Counted from the stretch's first letter, positions 54,601 to 63,907 are shown. The stretch is DNA of 64,000 nt from Chryseobacterium sp. ZHDP1 (GCF_018603435.1 NZ_CP075682.1:1426001-1490000); one strand, 5' to 3'. Program-made: numbers and translations. Notes: generated from the sequence alone by a model not told the origin.

Positions 54601-55528
54601 TAAATATACCGAGGAAGGAAGTGCTATTGTAAAAGCTTCCGGAACGGCTGTAAACGGAGTCTTCACTGTAGAATTTTATGTTCCGAAAGATATTAACTAT
54701 GCGGTAGGAACCGGCAGAATTTTAGGGTATGCAGACAATAAAGCTTCGGATGTTTTCAATAACCAGCCAGTTCAGGTGGGAGATATCAATCCAAACGGTA
54801 TTAATGACAACCAGCCGCCAAAAGTAAAGTTGTATATGAACAACACCAACTTTGCAGACGGAGGTATTACAAATCAGAATCCGATGTTACTGGCATGTAT
54901 TACAGACGATACAGGAATTAATTCCACAGGTTCTGGTATTGGTCATGATATTACAGTATATTTGGACGGGCAAATTATCAATACAATTGTACTGAATGAT
55001 TTTTATGCTTCAGGTGAAGGAAACGGATGTTTAAGCCCTGGTCTGGCAGATTATCAGAAAGGTAATGTAACGTATCCTTTCAGAAATCTTGCCGTTGGAC
55101 AACATCAGTTAACATTTAAAGTTTGGGACATAAACAATAATTCTACAACTGCTACGTTAAATTTTGAAGTTAAGGATGAAGCGGATCAGCATTTGGTTAT
55201 TAACCGACCGTTAAACTGGCCGAATCCATTCACGAACAAAACATACGTTCAGTTTGAACATAATTGTGATGATATTCTGGATGTGAACGTTCAGATTTAC
55301 ACAATTACAGGAAAATTGGTAAGAACTTTATCTCAGTCTGTGGTTGCAGAACCTTTCCTACAGGGCTTTAGAACGCCACGTCAGGCAATAGAATGGGACG
55401 GAAGAGACGATTTTGGGGCAACTGTTGCAAAAGGTACGTATATTTTTAAGATATTTGCAAAAAGTCAAAATCAAGAAAAATGCAAAGGAAGTGCTACAGC
55501 TGTAGAAAAAATGGTACTTTTGAAATAA
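51632..55528 (+). CDS. porU: Type IX secretion C-terminal-signal sortase PorU
   Basis: A 1,298-residue exported cysteine protease (gingipain family C25) that removes C-terminal sorting domains of T9SS cargo and links them to the surface. A signal peptide ends WAQRITIEW. The catalytic domain (about 545-910) carries YFGHGGINGWAQE with His789 and STITCEFTLWDDP with Cys827. Ig-like domains and a C-terminal sorting-type domain (NWPNPFTNKTYVQFEHNC ... GTYIFKIFAKS) follow. The next gene is porV, its outer-membrane partner, 60 bp downstream. Confidence 0.95.
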   Translation: MKQKISLLFLLSFVSTLWAQRITIEWDGSKIRDFGETKLNLPNFKNQGFSFSQNNIFITTKQQVGENQLKVSNPIWENVSAKDLFSLSRDLITDQEIKDIVYYNADGARYASANVSLFKNVKGQIQRLSSFEISETNVSNSLGNTLKLGTTNNPLSTGTFYKIRVDKSGIFKITKQFLQDNGINPSSVNPKNFRIYGNGGIMLPENNQDARYSALQENAIQVVGEDDGVWNDNDYALFYAQGPNGYNLYNSSNGSGVKRRESRTYPSENLKNIYEDYSYYFINFDKGPGKRVQPVDVNLPASPLITRFDNYQVINVDQKNLLRVGRTWVEDTPFVTDKTVTFTTASPVQTGDNIRYKAQVIGYKSQKNKLLYSINNQNPITFTVPTPDQSSTYDFYPTNYSGIISGLSGNQITISIKPDITLNPNGTFYPDYFEIQYKDNLSFNGTQMSFRDFSLVTGSNTTYGFSLANASAAEQIWDVTDITNANRRVNKAAGNVNFNFAYTASDLNFNNEFVAFRADAAFSPSFVGRINNQNISALQNVDYLIITTPEMLGQAQRIANYHQTKNNFNVQVVDTDKIYNEFGSGSKDLTAIRDFVTKLNTPLGTLKYVLILGDTSFDYKNRISGNTNVVSGYQSEISQDLVRSFVTDDYIVMTKPQTTNYIDSNLPDLPVGRIPAANATEASTMIDKTLAYYNSLSGQSTPFGEWKMKLDFVVDDDNDGGAPFHTVMNNSLVTVFEQNNTTLKEYNVRKLYLDAFQAQSTAGGQRYPQVNQAISNDIGNSLYLFYFGHGGINGWAQERVLTLSEIQNANNFSNVYSRFPFVSTITCEFTLWDDPDVSSAGEQFLKLKQGGPATMITSSRAIDVGYGVDFTNLFTQNIFKLTNDDFDTLGYAHLNAKKQRGASSEHLKVNFLGDPAMKLTRPKRLLVIDNIETPVPGLIRGLDFVKVKGHINNPNGTVNTTFNGRVVINIFDKRLNKTTLNNDGGLTPVLKYTEEGSAIVKASGTAVNGVFTVEFYVPKDINYAVGTGRILGYADNKASDVFNNQPVQVGDINPNGINDNQPPKVKLYMNNTNFADGGITNQNPMLLACITDDTGINSTGSGIGHDITVYLDGQIINTIVLNDFYASGEGNGCLSPGLADYQKGNVTYPFRNLAVGQHQLTFKVWDINNNSTTATLNFEVKDEADQHLVINRPLNWPNPFTNKTYVQFEHNCDDILDVNVQIYTITGKLVRTLSQSVVAEPFLQGFRTPRQAIEWDGRDDFGATVAKGTYIFKIFAKSQNQEKCKGSATAVEKMVLLK

Positions 55529-55588
55529 ATTTAAAACGATAACAGTAATAATATCAACAAAAAACTGATAATATATAAAAGACAACAT

Positions 55589-56752
55589 ATGAATTTAACT
55601 ACTAAACTGCTTTTAGGAATTGGGTTAAGTGCTGGTTTTTTAGGCTATTCTCAAGATTTAAGTCTAGTAAGACCTGTATTAACCGGAGCTCCTTTCTTAA
55701 GAATCGCACCAGATGCAAGAGCTGGGGGTATGGGAGATCAGGGTGTGGTAACCTCTCCGGATGCTTTTTCACAATTCTGGAACGCAGCGAAATATCCTTT
55801 CAGCAGATCAAGTTCTTCCGTGGGGCTTAACTATACGCCGTACATGGGAAAACTTACCAATGATGTGTTTTTATTATACGGAGCCTTCCACAAATTTTTA
55901 GGGCAGGAAGAAAGATCCACCATCTCTGCAAGTATTTATTACTTCAATATGGGACAAGTAGATCTCACTCAGTTAGTAGGAAACGAAGTAACATCTATGG
56001 GAACCTCAAAACCAAACGAATTCTCTATTGATGTAGCTTATGGTCTTAAACTATCCGATTCTTATTCCATGGCGGTTACAGGAAGATATATCCGTTCAGA
56101 CTTAGCCGGAGGATTCAACACAGATACTACATTAAAACCTGCGAATTCTTTTGCGGTAGATGTTTCAGGTTACTATACGTCTCCAAGATTCTCGAGTTTA
56201 GGAGGAATGGACGGAAAAATCAATGCAGGTTTTGCTGTTCAGAACTTAGGTCCGAAACTGGATTATACAGGAAATGAAAATTCAAGATCTTACCTTCCTA
56301 CAATGGCAAGATTAGGTGCCGGTTATGATATGTATCTTGATGATATGAACAGAGTGGGAATTAGTGTTGAAGGTTCAAAAATCTTAGTTCCGGGTTCAGA
56401 ATATGTAGGAATAGATCCTAATACAAGACAGCCGATCTATCAGGTTCCGAACGTAGGTGTAATGGCGGGAATCGGAAAATCATTCAAAAACAAAAATTCC
56501 ATTATGTATAGTGGAGCATTAGAATATTCTTATGACAATGCATTTTCTGTAAGAACCGGTTACTTCCACGAAAGTGAAGAACAGGGAGCAAGACAGTTTG
56601 CAACTGCAGGTATCGGATTAAAGTATCGTTCTTTCGGTCTTGATGTTTCTTACCTCATCAATATGTCTAAAATTAATACCGCTTTGGATAATACCCTTCG
56701 TTTCGGGCTTACATGGAACATCGGTGACGAAACTTCCAACGCAGATAATTAA
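55589..56752 (+). CDS. porV: Type IX secretion outer-membrane shuttle protein PorV
   Basis: A 387-residue FadL-like outer-membrane barrel (also called LptO) that hands T9SS cargo from the translocon to the PorU sortase. A signal peptide (about 1-22) is followed by PFLRIAPDARAGGMGDQGVVTSPDAFSQFWNAAKYPF, the family's hallmark N-terminus, then 14 barrel strands ending LRFGLTWNIGDE. It forms an operon with porU and has its own terminator. Confidence 0.94.
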   Translation: MNLTTKLLLGIGLSAGFLGYSQDLSLVRPVLTGAPFLRIAPDARAGGMGDQGVVTSPDAFSQFWNAAKYPFSRSSSSVGLNYTPYMGKLTNDVFLLYGAFHKFLGQEERSTISASIYYFNMGQVDLTQLVGNEVTSMGTSKPNEFSIDVAYGLKLSDSYSMAVTGRYIRSDLAGGFNTDTTLKPANSFAVDVSGYYTSPRFSSLGGMDGKINAGFAVQNLGPKLDYTGNENSRSYLPTMARLGAGYDMYLDDMNRVGISVEGSKILVPGSEYVGIDPNTRQPIYQVPNVGVMAGIGKSFKNKNSIMYSGALEYSYDNAFSVRTGYFHESEEQGARQFATAGIGLKYRSFGLDVSYLINMSKINTALDNTLRFGLTWNIGDETSNADN

Positions 56753-56772
56753 AATTCTAAAACATACCATAC

Positions 56773-56805
56773 AAAAGTCTCATAAATTATGAGACTTTTT
56801 GTTTT
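56773..56805 (+). terminator. Intrinsic terminator of porV
   Basis: AAAAGTCTCAT pairs with ATGAGACTTTT around AAATT, followed by T-rich sequence, 21 bp after the porV stop. Confidence 0.82.
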
Positions 56806-57218
56806 TTATAACTCTATCTATTTTTCAGGAGCTTTTTCGTGCTATCCGCTCATACTCCTCGCTCCTGCGCCCTCCAAACTTAACCCCTACCCTTTCCATT
56901 TCTGCTGTGGGGTAACCGCTGCTATCACGGCTAGGTTTTTGTATGTGATTTCAATACTTAGGAACAACAATTGCCTGTCTTTTCCTATTCAAATTACTTA
57001 AATCATATTGTAATATATGTTGAATATATATAAAGACCACCCCGTCAAAAATTCTTACGAATTTTCGCCACCCCTCCAAAGGAGGGGAATTACAAAGCGC
57101 ATAGCTATGAAAAATTCACATTCAACTGGCGAAGTAAAATTGACGTTCTCATTTTAAAATTTTTCAAAAATTTAATGATTACGGCACAAAGTAAAACTTA
57201 CAATTCACATTTAACTCT

Positions 57219-57226
57219 TATTTTTG
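57219..57226 (+). promoter_or_regulatory. -7 element (TATTTTTG) close to the FUSC start codon
   Basis: TATTTTTG ends only 4 bp before the ATG, so transcription would start at or very near the start codon, implying a leaderless or nearly leaderless mRNA. Confidence 0.4.
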
Positions 57227-57230
57227 TAGC

Positions 57231-59513
57231 ATGAACTACTCTGCAGAACTCAAAAAATTCGTAACCAGTCAATATGTATATTCTGCGATCAGAATTACAC
57301 TGGCTACTGTTCTGCCCTGTCTGGTTCTCGCCCACTTCGGAATTCTCAAAGAATATTTTCTTTTTCCGCTCGGAACCAGCTTTGTTGCCTTAACAGATCA
57401 GCCGGGACCTTTCATCAGAAGAAGAAATGCTTTAACGTTTGCCATATTCTGCTTTGTTTTTGTAGCAACGATTGCAAGCCTTGTGATGAACTTTAAAATT
57501 CTAGTTTTTGCAGAAATTATTGTTTTTGGAATGTTCTTTTCCCTGATCGGAGTTTACGGACAGAGATTAGCTGCCGTTGGTTCTTTATCATTGGTAGTTC
57601 TTGCAATTTTCATCGACGGACATTTAACAGGAGGAAATATTTTTAAAAGCTTACTGATCTTTGCTTCAGGATGCACTTGGTTTCTATTGATATTTCTTGT
57701 TGTAACGACCATTCAGCCTTATAAACTGGCAAGCCAGATGATTGGAGAAAATTATCTTCAGTTAGCCGAATTTTTAAAAATCAAAGCCAATTATTACCAG
57801 AAAAATCCGGATTTTGACAAACTGACTACGCAGGTTATCGCCAAACAAATCGGGATCAAGAACCTGCAGGAAGAAACCAGAGAAACAGTTTTCAAAACCA
57901 GAACCATCGTAAACGAATCTACCACAACAAGCCGTCTATTGATGCTGATGTTCCTGAACTCAATGGATCTTCACGAAAAACTGATGACTTCCGAAAGTGA
58001 TTATCAGAAACTGCAGCAGATTTTTGACGACACCACCATTCTGGTAGATATTCACGATTATCTCAATCTTCTTGCTGAAGAAATTACCAATATCGGAATC
58101 GCCCTACAAGTTGGGACGAGAGCAAAACCACTATTCAATCTCGACTCGGAGCTGAATAATTTAAATCATAATTATTTCGATCTCAGAAACAAAAAAATAT
58201 CCCCCGAAAATTTCGAAAATTTTATGGTGTTGCGCCAGATTCTGATGCGCATTAACGAAATCACCAAAGAAATTGATGAGATTTATAAAGTTTTCTCCCA
58301 GAATGTAAAACTTGCAAAAAGTCTTTCTACAGGTCTGGATCTTAAAAAATTCATGCCGAATGAAGAAAAACTGAATTTCAGAGTATTAAGAAACAACATA
58401 TCACTTTCTTCATCTCATTTCAGACATGCGTTAAGAATTACGATTGCGTTATTATTGGGATATTTGTTCTCACTATTCCAGTTTTTAGGAATCGGGCACA
58501 CGTATTGGATTTTAATTACCATTGTTGCGATCTTAAAACCCGCCTATTCCATTACCAAACAGAGAAACCTCCTCCGTTTGTACGGAACTGTTGCGGGAGC
58601 AGTAATTGCATATGGAATTCTGCACTTCATCCACATCAATGAAGTTTTATTTACCATTCTTTTATTAAGTATGATTATGTGTTTCAGTTTTCTGAAAGGG
58701 AAATATTTCTGGGCAGTTCTGTTTATGACGATTTACATCTTTCTGAGCTTCAATTTTTTAAGTCCGGGAAAAGTCAACATCATTTTTAAAGACAGAATTG
58801 TAGATACCATTATCGCAGCAATAATTACTTCTCTGGTTGCCTATATTGTTCTTCCGGTTTGGGAACACACCCAAAATCTGGATCTGATGAAGAAATCTGC
58901 CGAAGCTAATCTTAGTTATTTTCAAAGCGTGATTTCCAAGTTTCTGGAAGAAAAACATGACCTCGAAGATTATAAAGTAAAGCGTAAAAATGCCATCATT
59001 TCACTGGCAAATCTTTCCGACAATTTTCAGAGAATGATTTCCGATCCTAAAAATCAGCAGAAAAAACTGGAAGTGGTACATCAGTTTGTGGCAACATCGC
59101 ATCTTATTACAGCCTACACCGCTTCCCTTTCGCAATATGTAAAAGATGACGAAAAGTATCCTGAAATTGATGCAGAAAGCTGGAGCAGAAAAATAGAAGC
59201 CGAAATGCAGAAAGTTTCTATTCTTTTGCATGGAGATACCATAACAGAGGAACTAAAAAAGGAAAGCCGCATTGAACCTGAAGATTCCTCTCTGGAAGAT
59301 TTAATTTTAAAAAGAAAAACCGAGCTTATAGAAAACGAAGCGTATGATGTACGGGATCCGAATAAAATTTCTCATTTAACGGAGCTTAAAAATATTCACG
59401 ATGTTCTGGAACTGATCTTTGACGTTGCCAAAGAACAGCGAAAAGTAATTGAAAAATACAGAAATGAAACAGATTCTGTTGAAAAGGGCAATCCTATTCT
59501 TCAACAATCGTAA
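57231..59513 (+). CDS. FUSC-family (YccS/YhfK-like) membrane protein
   Basis: A 760-residue inner-membrane protein with two membrane blocks of about six helices (about 15-165 and 400-545), each followed by a cytoplasmic helical domain. This is the YccS/YhfK or aromatic-acid exporter (FUSC) architecture. The second block carries LRITIALLLGYLF and WILITIVAILKPAYSITKQRNLLRLYGTVAGA, a highly conserved phrase of this family. Its substrate is not known. The 3' end overlaps the convergent PPTase gene by 20 nt. Confidence 0.85.
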   Translation: MNYSAELKKFVTSQYVYSAIRITLATVLPCLVLAHFGILKEYFLFPLGTSFVALTDQPGPFIRRRNALTFAIFCFVFVATIASLVMNFKILVFAEIIVFGMFFSLIGVYGQRLAAVGSLSLVVLAIFIDGHLTGGNIFKSLLIFASGCTWFLLIFLVVTTIQPYKLASQMIGENYLQLAEFLKIKANYYQKNPDFDKLTTQVIAKQIGIKNLQEETRETVFKTRTIVNESTTTSRLLMLMFLNSMDLHEKLMTSESDYQKLQQIFDDTTILVDIHDYLNLLAEEITNIGIALQVGTRAKPLFNLDSELNNLNHNYFDLRNKKISPENFENFMVLRQILMRINEITKEIDEIYKVFSQNVKLAKSLSTGLDLKKFMPNEEKLNFRVLRNNISLSSSHFRHALRITIALLLGYLFSLFQFLGIGHTYWILITIVAILKPAYSITKQRNLLRLYGTVAGAVIAYGILHFIHINEVLFTILLLSMIMCFSFLKGKYFWAVLFMTIYIFLSFNFLSPGKVNIIFKDRIVDTIIAAIITSLVAYIVLPVWEHTQNLDLMKKSAEANLSYFQSVISKFLEEKHDLEDYKVKRKNAIISLANLSDNFQRMISDPKNQQKKLEVVHQFVATSHLITAYTASLSQYVKDDEKYPEIDAESWSRKIEAEMQKVSILLHGDTITEELKKESRIEPEDSSLEDLILKRKTELIENEAYDVRDPNKISHLTELKNIHDVLELIFDVAKEQRKVIEKYRNETDSVEKGNPILQQS

Positions 59514-60108
59514 AGCAGTAATCGTCGAAAAATTCTACCCTTGCTTTAAATTCATCTGAGATTTTATCATCATGAACCCTGCATTTGATGTGGTGAAGGT
59601 ATTTCAGTTCAAAAGGCTTCACTTCATAATGCTTTTTCAGCGACCAGTGTTTGGAATGATGAATTTTATACATACTTTCTTTAACACTCCAGATAATGGT
59701 GTAAAAAGTAACCTCATTATCAGATGGAATAAATCCGCGTTCATTTTCGTAGGTAAATTTATCGATTACCCTTAAAATTTTAGGATTAAATTTTTCAATA
59801 TCTATTCCTATCTTATTTTTTGAAATAGCAATAGCTGCAAATGGAAATGAATGTGTAATGGATATTTCCGCATCTTTCGGAGATAAAAAAGGTTCTCTTT
59901 CTTTGTAGAGAATCTTAGACTGGGGTTTCAGAGATTTTAATAATTTTCTCACCATTAAAACCTCCAGTAATTTTTTGGGATGATAATCTTTTACTTTATC
60001 GGCATTTTCAGGCTCCAGAAGTTCATTGATATCCAATTGTTCCTGTTCATCATATTTCCATACAAGAATTGTGGCATTATCATCAGAAAAATCGCGGTAA
60101 AGTGGCAT
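59494..60108 (-). CDS. 4'-phosphopantetheinyl transferase
   Basis: A 204-residue Sfp-type transferase that attaches the phosphopantetheine arm of CoA to carrier proteins. Motifs: ISITHSFPFAAIAIS, IGIDIEKFNPKI (the GxDxE metal site) and WSVKESMYKIHH (WxxKEAxxK-type). About 200 residues is the usual length. Which carrier it serves cannot be told: no polyketide or peptide synthetase gene lies in this window. Confidence 0.9.
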   Translation of the reverse strand: MPLYRDFSDDNATILVWKYDEQEQLDINELLEPENADKVKDYHPKKLLEVLMVRKLLKSLKPQSKILYKEREPFLSPKDAEISITHSFPFAAIAISKNKIGIDIEKFNPKILRVIDKFTYENERGFIPSDNEVTFYTIIWSVKESMYKIHHSKHWSLKKHYEVKPFELKYLHHIKCRVHDDKISDEFKARVEFFDDYCFTIVEE

Positions 60109-60308
60109 GTATTAATTTATTCTGCTAAAATAATAATTTCCTGCGAATCGTATTTTGACTTTAGTGATTAGTAAAATTATTAAATTCAGATTTATATTAT
60201 CTATTATCTTAAATGTTGTTATCTAAAACGCAATAAAAATCACTATAATATGCTTAATATCATATAATCCCTGAGAGAACAGCGTTTTTTTATCTAAATT
60301 ATTAATTG

Positions 60309-60316
60309 TAATTTTG
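60309..60316 (+). promoter_or_regulatory. -7 element (TAATTTTG) of ahcY
   Basis: TAATTTTGC fits TAnnTTTG, 35 bp before the chosen ATG. A T-run 18-25 bp upstream lies where the -33 TTTG is expected. Confidence 0.48.
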
Positions 60317-60351
60317 CACATTATCAATTGAATTTAAACTTATTCATTCAT

Positions 60352-61665
60352 ATGAGTACTACAACACAATACATGCCTTATAAAGTTAAGGACATCTCCC
60401 TTGCAGAATGGGGAAGAAAAGAAATTACCCTTGCTGAAGCGGAAATGCCTGGTTTGATGGCGATTCGTGAAGAATACGGACCGTCTCAGCCGTTAAAAGG
60501 TGCAAGAATCGCAGGATGTCTTCACATGACCATCCAGACTGCTGTACTTATCGAGACATTAGTAGCTTTAGGTGCTGAAGTTACATGGTCTTCTTGTAAT
60601 ATTTTCTCTACACAGGATCACGCTGCTGCTGCTATCGCTGCTGCAGGAATTCCGGTTTACGCTTGGAAAGGTATGAACGCTGAAGAATTTGACTGGTGTA
60701 TTGAGCAGACTATTTTCTTTGGTGAAGACAGAAAACCATTGAACATGATTCTTGATGACGGTGGAGATTTAACCAATATGGTTTTTGATAAATTCCCTGA
60801 ACTTACTGCAGGAATCAAAGGTCTTTCTGAAGAAACAACAACAGGTGTTCACAGATTATATGAAAGAATGAAAAACGGAACTTTAGTAATGCCTGCCATT
60901 AACGTAAACGATTCTGTAACAAAATCTAAATTCGATAACAAATACGGATGTAAAGAATCTGCAGTAGATGCTGTAAGAAGAGCTACAGACGTAATGTTAG
61001 CCGGAAAAAGAGTGGTAGTATGCGGATACGGAGATGTAGGTAAAGGTACTGCTGCATCTTTCAGAGGTGCTGGTTCTATTGTTACTGTAACTGAAATTGA
61101 TCCTATTTGTGCGCTTCAGGCTGCAATGGACGGCTACGAAGTGAAAAGATTGGATACTGTAGTGGATAACGCAGATATCATCATCACAACAACAGGTAAC
61201 TTCAACATCGTAAGAGGAGAACATTTCCTTAAAATGAAAGATAAAGCGATCGTTTGTAACATCGGACACTTCGATAACGAAATCGATATGGCTTGGTTAA
61301 ACGAAAACTACGGTCACACAAAATCTGAAGTAAAACCTCAGGTTGATATCTATACTGTAGAAGGTAAAGAAGTGATTATTCTTGCGGAAGGTAGATTAGT
61401 AAACCTAGGATGTGCAACAGGGCACCCAAGTTTTGTAATGTCTAACTCTTTCTCTAACCAGACTTTGGCTCAGATCGAACTTTGGAACAATTCTGAAGCT
61501 TATGGAAACGAAGTATATATGTTGCCTAAACATCTGGATGAAAAAGTAGCGGCTCTTCACCTTAAGAAATTAAGCGTTGAACTGGAAACTCTTTCTCCTG
61601 AGCAGGCTGAATATATCGGTGTGGATGTGAAAGGTCCATTCAAGCCTGAATATTACAGATACTAA
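60352..61665 (+). CDS. ahcY: Adenosylhomocysteinase
   Basis: This enzyme hydrolyses S-adenosylhomocysteine to adenosine and homocysteine with bound NAD, closing the methyl cycle. I use the start at 60352 ([25 protein letters not shown]), directly after the promoter and a short leader; the frame extends eight codons upstream. NAD site [21 protein letters not shown], substrate-site phrases [13 protein letters not shown] and [15 protein letters not shown], and the C-terminus [10 protein letters not shown] are all canonical. Length of 437 residues is normal. Confidence 0.95.
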   Translation: MSTTTQYMPYKVKDISLAEWGRKEITLAEAEMPGLMAIREEYGPSQPLKGARIAGCLHMTIQTAVLIETLVALGAEVTWSSCNIFSTQDHAAAAIAAAGIPVYAWKGMNAEEFDWCIEQTIFFGEDRKPLNMILDDGGDLTNMVFDKFPELTAGIKGLSEETTTGVHRLYERMKNGTLVMPAINVNDSVTKSKFDNKYGCKESAVDAVRRATDVMLAGKRVVVCGYGDVGKGTAASFRGAGSIVTVTEIDPICALQAAMDGYEVKRLDTVVDNADIIITTTGNFNIVRGEHFLKMKDKAIVCNIGHFDNEIDMAWLNENYGHTKSEVKPQVDIYTVEGKEVIILAEGRLVNLGCATGHPSFVMSNSFSNQTLAQIELWNNSEAYGNEVYMLPKHLDEKVAALHLKKLSVELETLSPEQAEYIGVDVKGPFKPEYYRY

Positions 61666-61691
61666 TAAGCATATTTGCTTTTATATATTGA

Positions 61692-61717
61692 AACTCTCCT
61701 GAAAAGGAGAGTTTTTT
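61692..61717 (+). terminator. Intrinsic terminator of ahcY
   Basis: AACTCTCCT pairs with AGGAGAGTT around GAAA, followed by six Ts. Its 3' half also forms the outer arm of the longer hairpin at 61709-61755. Confidence 0.85.
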
Positions 61718-61755
61718 AGATTCCGGCGGCTTCGCCGCCGGAATCTAAAAAACTC
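61709..61755. repeat. 47-bp perfect hairpin with TTC loop
   Basis: Arms 61709-61730 and 61734-61755 (22 bp) around TTC, with core GGCGGCTTCGCCGCC as at 18998-19012. The outer left arm is the 3' half of the ahcY terminator, so the right arm is an inverted copy of it. Confidence 0.9.
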
Positions 61756-61839
61756 CAATAAAATATCTTTTACTACATATTGGGCATATTTTACACTCTT
61801 TTCTAAACGCAGAACTCATCAAGAATAATTACAGTCTTG

Positions 61840-62925
61840 TTATCCTTCCGTTACTACTGCATCACGCTCTCCGTCTTCTTTTTTTCCTTCCTCAATCATT
61901 TCTTCGGCTTCAGCTTTCTCTTCTTCCGTAGCGTAATCAATTCGCTCCTCCTGCTCCTCTTCCTGTTCATAATCAATAAAAAATTCACAGAAAACCGGAA
62001 GATGATCTGAACCGAAATTATCGAGTGTTTTCAGGTCTTCAATAAAAATCTCTTCACTGTGGAACATCAGGTCGATCGGAAATCTCAGCAAACGGTATTT
62101 GGCATGGAAAGTGGAAACAAAAGAACGCCCGATCCTGGGATCAATAAGATGGCTTGTTTTCCTGAACAGAATGGATGATTTAGACCACGCCACATTATTA
62201 AAATCTCCCACAACAATCACCGGTTTCTTTATTTCGGTTACCCTTTTGGCGGTACTCAGAAGATCTCCGTCTCTTTCTTTGGAAGTTTCCTCTTCCGTCG
62301 GACTTGGCGGTGGCGGATGAACCCCGAAGAATACGAAAGAAAATCCGTCCTTGGTTTTCAGATGCGCTTCTATACTTGGAATATCATCTGCAACAAAATA
62401 ATGCGTTTGAGAACTTTCAATTTTTAATTTCGAATAAAAATGCATTCCATACGTATTTTCCAGTGTTACTTTATGTTGAAAAGGATACTCTTTTTCCAGT
62501 TTTCGCAATGCTTTTTCCCAGTCTCCATTACTTTCCATAGTCAGGAACATATCAGGTTTACATTTTTCGATCAACTTAATAAACCTATCATATTCTGTGT
62601 TGAACTGATACACATTGGCAGAAATAAAATGCACTTTATCTGAAGACTTATACTTCTGAGAAAATTTCTTAACGGGATAAAGCGGAGTATATTTAATCAG
62701 AATGATACTGTGATGAACAAACATCAGGATTAAAAGTCCCTGAAAATACCAAAAGTATGGTGAATCTTTGACAAAAAAACCTAGAATAAAGGTGAAAACA
62801 GTAAAAAAAGTGATCTGTATCTTACCAAATTCAGGCACACGAAAGATCCAGTGAGAATGTTGAATTTTGGGCAGGATGGTCAGGATGAATAACAAAACAG
62901 TGAGACTCAGGTAAAATATCCACAT
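61840..62925 (-). CDS. Membrane-anchored endonuclease/exonuclease/phosphatase-family protein
   Basis: A 361-residue protein. Three N-terminal membrane helices (about 3-70) are followed by a DNase I-like EEP domain (about 95-320): ISANVYQFNTEYDRF, DMFLTMESNGDWE (the catalytic Glu), VVGDFNNVAWSKSS and FGSDHLPVFCEF (the catalytic His). A Glu-rich acidic tail ends it. Such proteins may cleave nucleic acids or phospholipids at the membrane; the substrate is unknown. It is divergent from the next gene. Confidence 0.85.
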   Translation of the reverse strand: MWIFYLSLTVLLFILTILPKIQHSHWIFRVPEFGKIQITFFTVFTFILGFFVKDSPYFWYFQGLLILMFVHHSIILIKYTPLYPVKKFSQKYKSSDKVHFISANVYQFNTEYDRFIKLIEKCKPDMFLTMESNGDWEKALRKLEKEYPFQHKVTLENTYGMHFYSKLKIESSQTHYFVADDIPSIEAHLKTKDGFSFVFFGVHPPPPSPTEEETSKERDGDLLSTAKRVTEIKKPVIVVGDFNNVAWSKSSILFRKTSHLIDPRIGRSFVSTFHAKYRLLRFPIDLMFHSEEIFIEDLKTLDNFGSDHLPVFCEFFIDYEQEEEQEERIDYATEEEKAEAEEMIEEGKKEDGERDAVVTEG

Positions 62926-63063
62926 ATATTTTTTTAAATAACAGATAAATTTAGTGTAATTTTATAAGTTTTCAAACGGATTGCTGTTTAAACTTTGTTA
63001 ATTCATTTGAAATTAAATTTAAATTTTCGTTATTTTAAACCTTCAGATAAAAAAATCTATCGT

Positions 63064-63507
63064 ATGAACAAAATATGGGCTGTTTCCCTGTTACTGGGAA
63101 CTCTTTGCTTTGGACAGCAAAATCAGAATGCAGAAATTGAAAAACCCATCCGCAATTTATTTGCAGGCATGAAAAATTCTGATCCTGAAATGATGAAATC
63201 TGCTTTTGCAGATACGGCGATTCTTCAGACCATTACAAAAGATGGTGTAAAAACTGAAGATATTGAAGCTTTCGTAAATTCTGCTTCCCAAATGGCAAAA
63301 GGTGATCTCGAGGAAAAAATTACCATTGAAGCCATTCATACCGACGGAAATCTTGCGAGCGTTTTTACGCCATATTCATTCTACTACAAGAAAAAATTTT
63401 CTCACTGTGGAGTTAACAGTTTTCAGCTTATTAAAATAGGGAAAGAGTGGAAAATACAGTATGTAATTGATACCCGAAGAACAGATAACTGTAAAGAAAT
63501 TAAATAA
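63064..63507 (+). CDS. Exported NTF2-like protein
   Basis: A ~147-residue exported protein of the SnoaL/NTF2-like fold. I use the start at 63064 (MNKIWAVSLLLGTLCFGQ), which opens with a signal peptide. The frame upstream is an extension without a signal. IEKPIRNLFAGMKNSDPEMMKSAFADTAIL and SHCGVNSFQLIKIGKEWKIQYVIDTRR are typical pieces of this ketosteroid-isomerase-like family. Its stop overlaps the next start (TAATG), so the glyoxalase is cotranslated. Confidence 0.82.
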   Translation: MNKIWAVSLLLGTLCFGQQNQNAEIEKPIRNLFAGMKNSDPEMMKSAFADTAILQTITKDGVKTEDIEAFVNSASQMAKGDLEEKITIEAIHTDGNLASVFTPYSFYYKKKFSHCGVNSFQLIKIGKEWKIQYVIDTRRTDNCKEIK

Positions 63508-63884
63508 TGAAAATTCATCATATTGCCATCATCTGCTCAGATTACGAAGTTTCTAAAAAATTCTATACAGAGATTTTAGATTTAAATATTATTCGTGAAG
63601 TTTACCGTGAAGAAAGACAGTCTTACAAGCTAGATCTTGCCATTGGAGATCATTATGTTATTGAGCTTTTTTCGTTTCCGAATCCTCCGCAACGACCTTC
63701 CAGACCGGAATCGTGCGGTTTAAGGCATCTTGCTTTTTCGGTTGAAAATGTGAGAGAAAAGCGGGAAGAATTAATTCAGAAAGGTTTGGAATGCGAAGAA
63801 ATCCGGATAGACGAATACACCGGAAAAGAATTTTTCTTTACACAGGATCCGGATCAGCTTCCGCTGGAATTTTATGAAATGTAA
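63507..63884 (+). CDS. Glyoxalase/YaeR-like VOC protein
   Basis: A 125-residue vicinal-oxygen-chelate protein of the YaeR/GloA2-like type. It opens MKIHHIAIICSDYEVSKKFYTEILDL (metal His), and continues with YVIELFSFPNPPQRPSRPESCGLRHLAFSV (Glu, His) and QDPDQLPLEFYEM (Glu). The metal ligands are intact, so it is likely an active metalloenzyme of unknown substrate. It is cotranslated with the NTF2-like gene (1-nt stop/start overlap). Confidence 0.9.
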   Translation: MKIHHIAIICSDYEVSKKFYTEILDLNIIREVYREERQSYKLDLAIGDHYVIELFSFPNPPQRPSRPESCGLRHLAFSVENVREKREELIQKGLECEEIRIDEYTGKEFFFTQDPDQLPLEFYEM

Positions 63885-63907
63885 TTTTAAAAAAACTTAA
63901 ATTAATC

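Larger units (their letters stand above)
56753..57230. other. Gene-free region after porV
   Basis: A 478-bp stretch. It holds the porV terminator and an intergenic sequence (TGCTATCCGCTCATACTC, later GCTGTGGGGTAACCGCTG and ATCACGGCTAGG) of a type that I recall recurring between genes in flavobacteria. There is a small hairpin CCCCTCC-AAA-GGAGGGG at 57071-57087. ORFs here look accidental. Confidence 0.45.

Noticed and set aside
56789..57001. 70-residue ORF after porV
   Set aside because: It covers the terminator tail and a repeat-like intergenic sequence; the composition is not protein-like.
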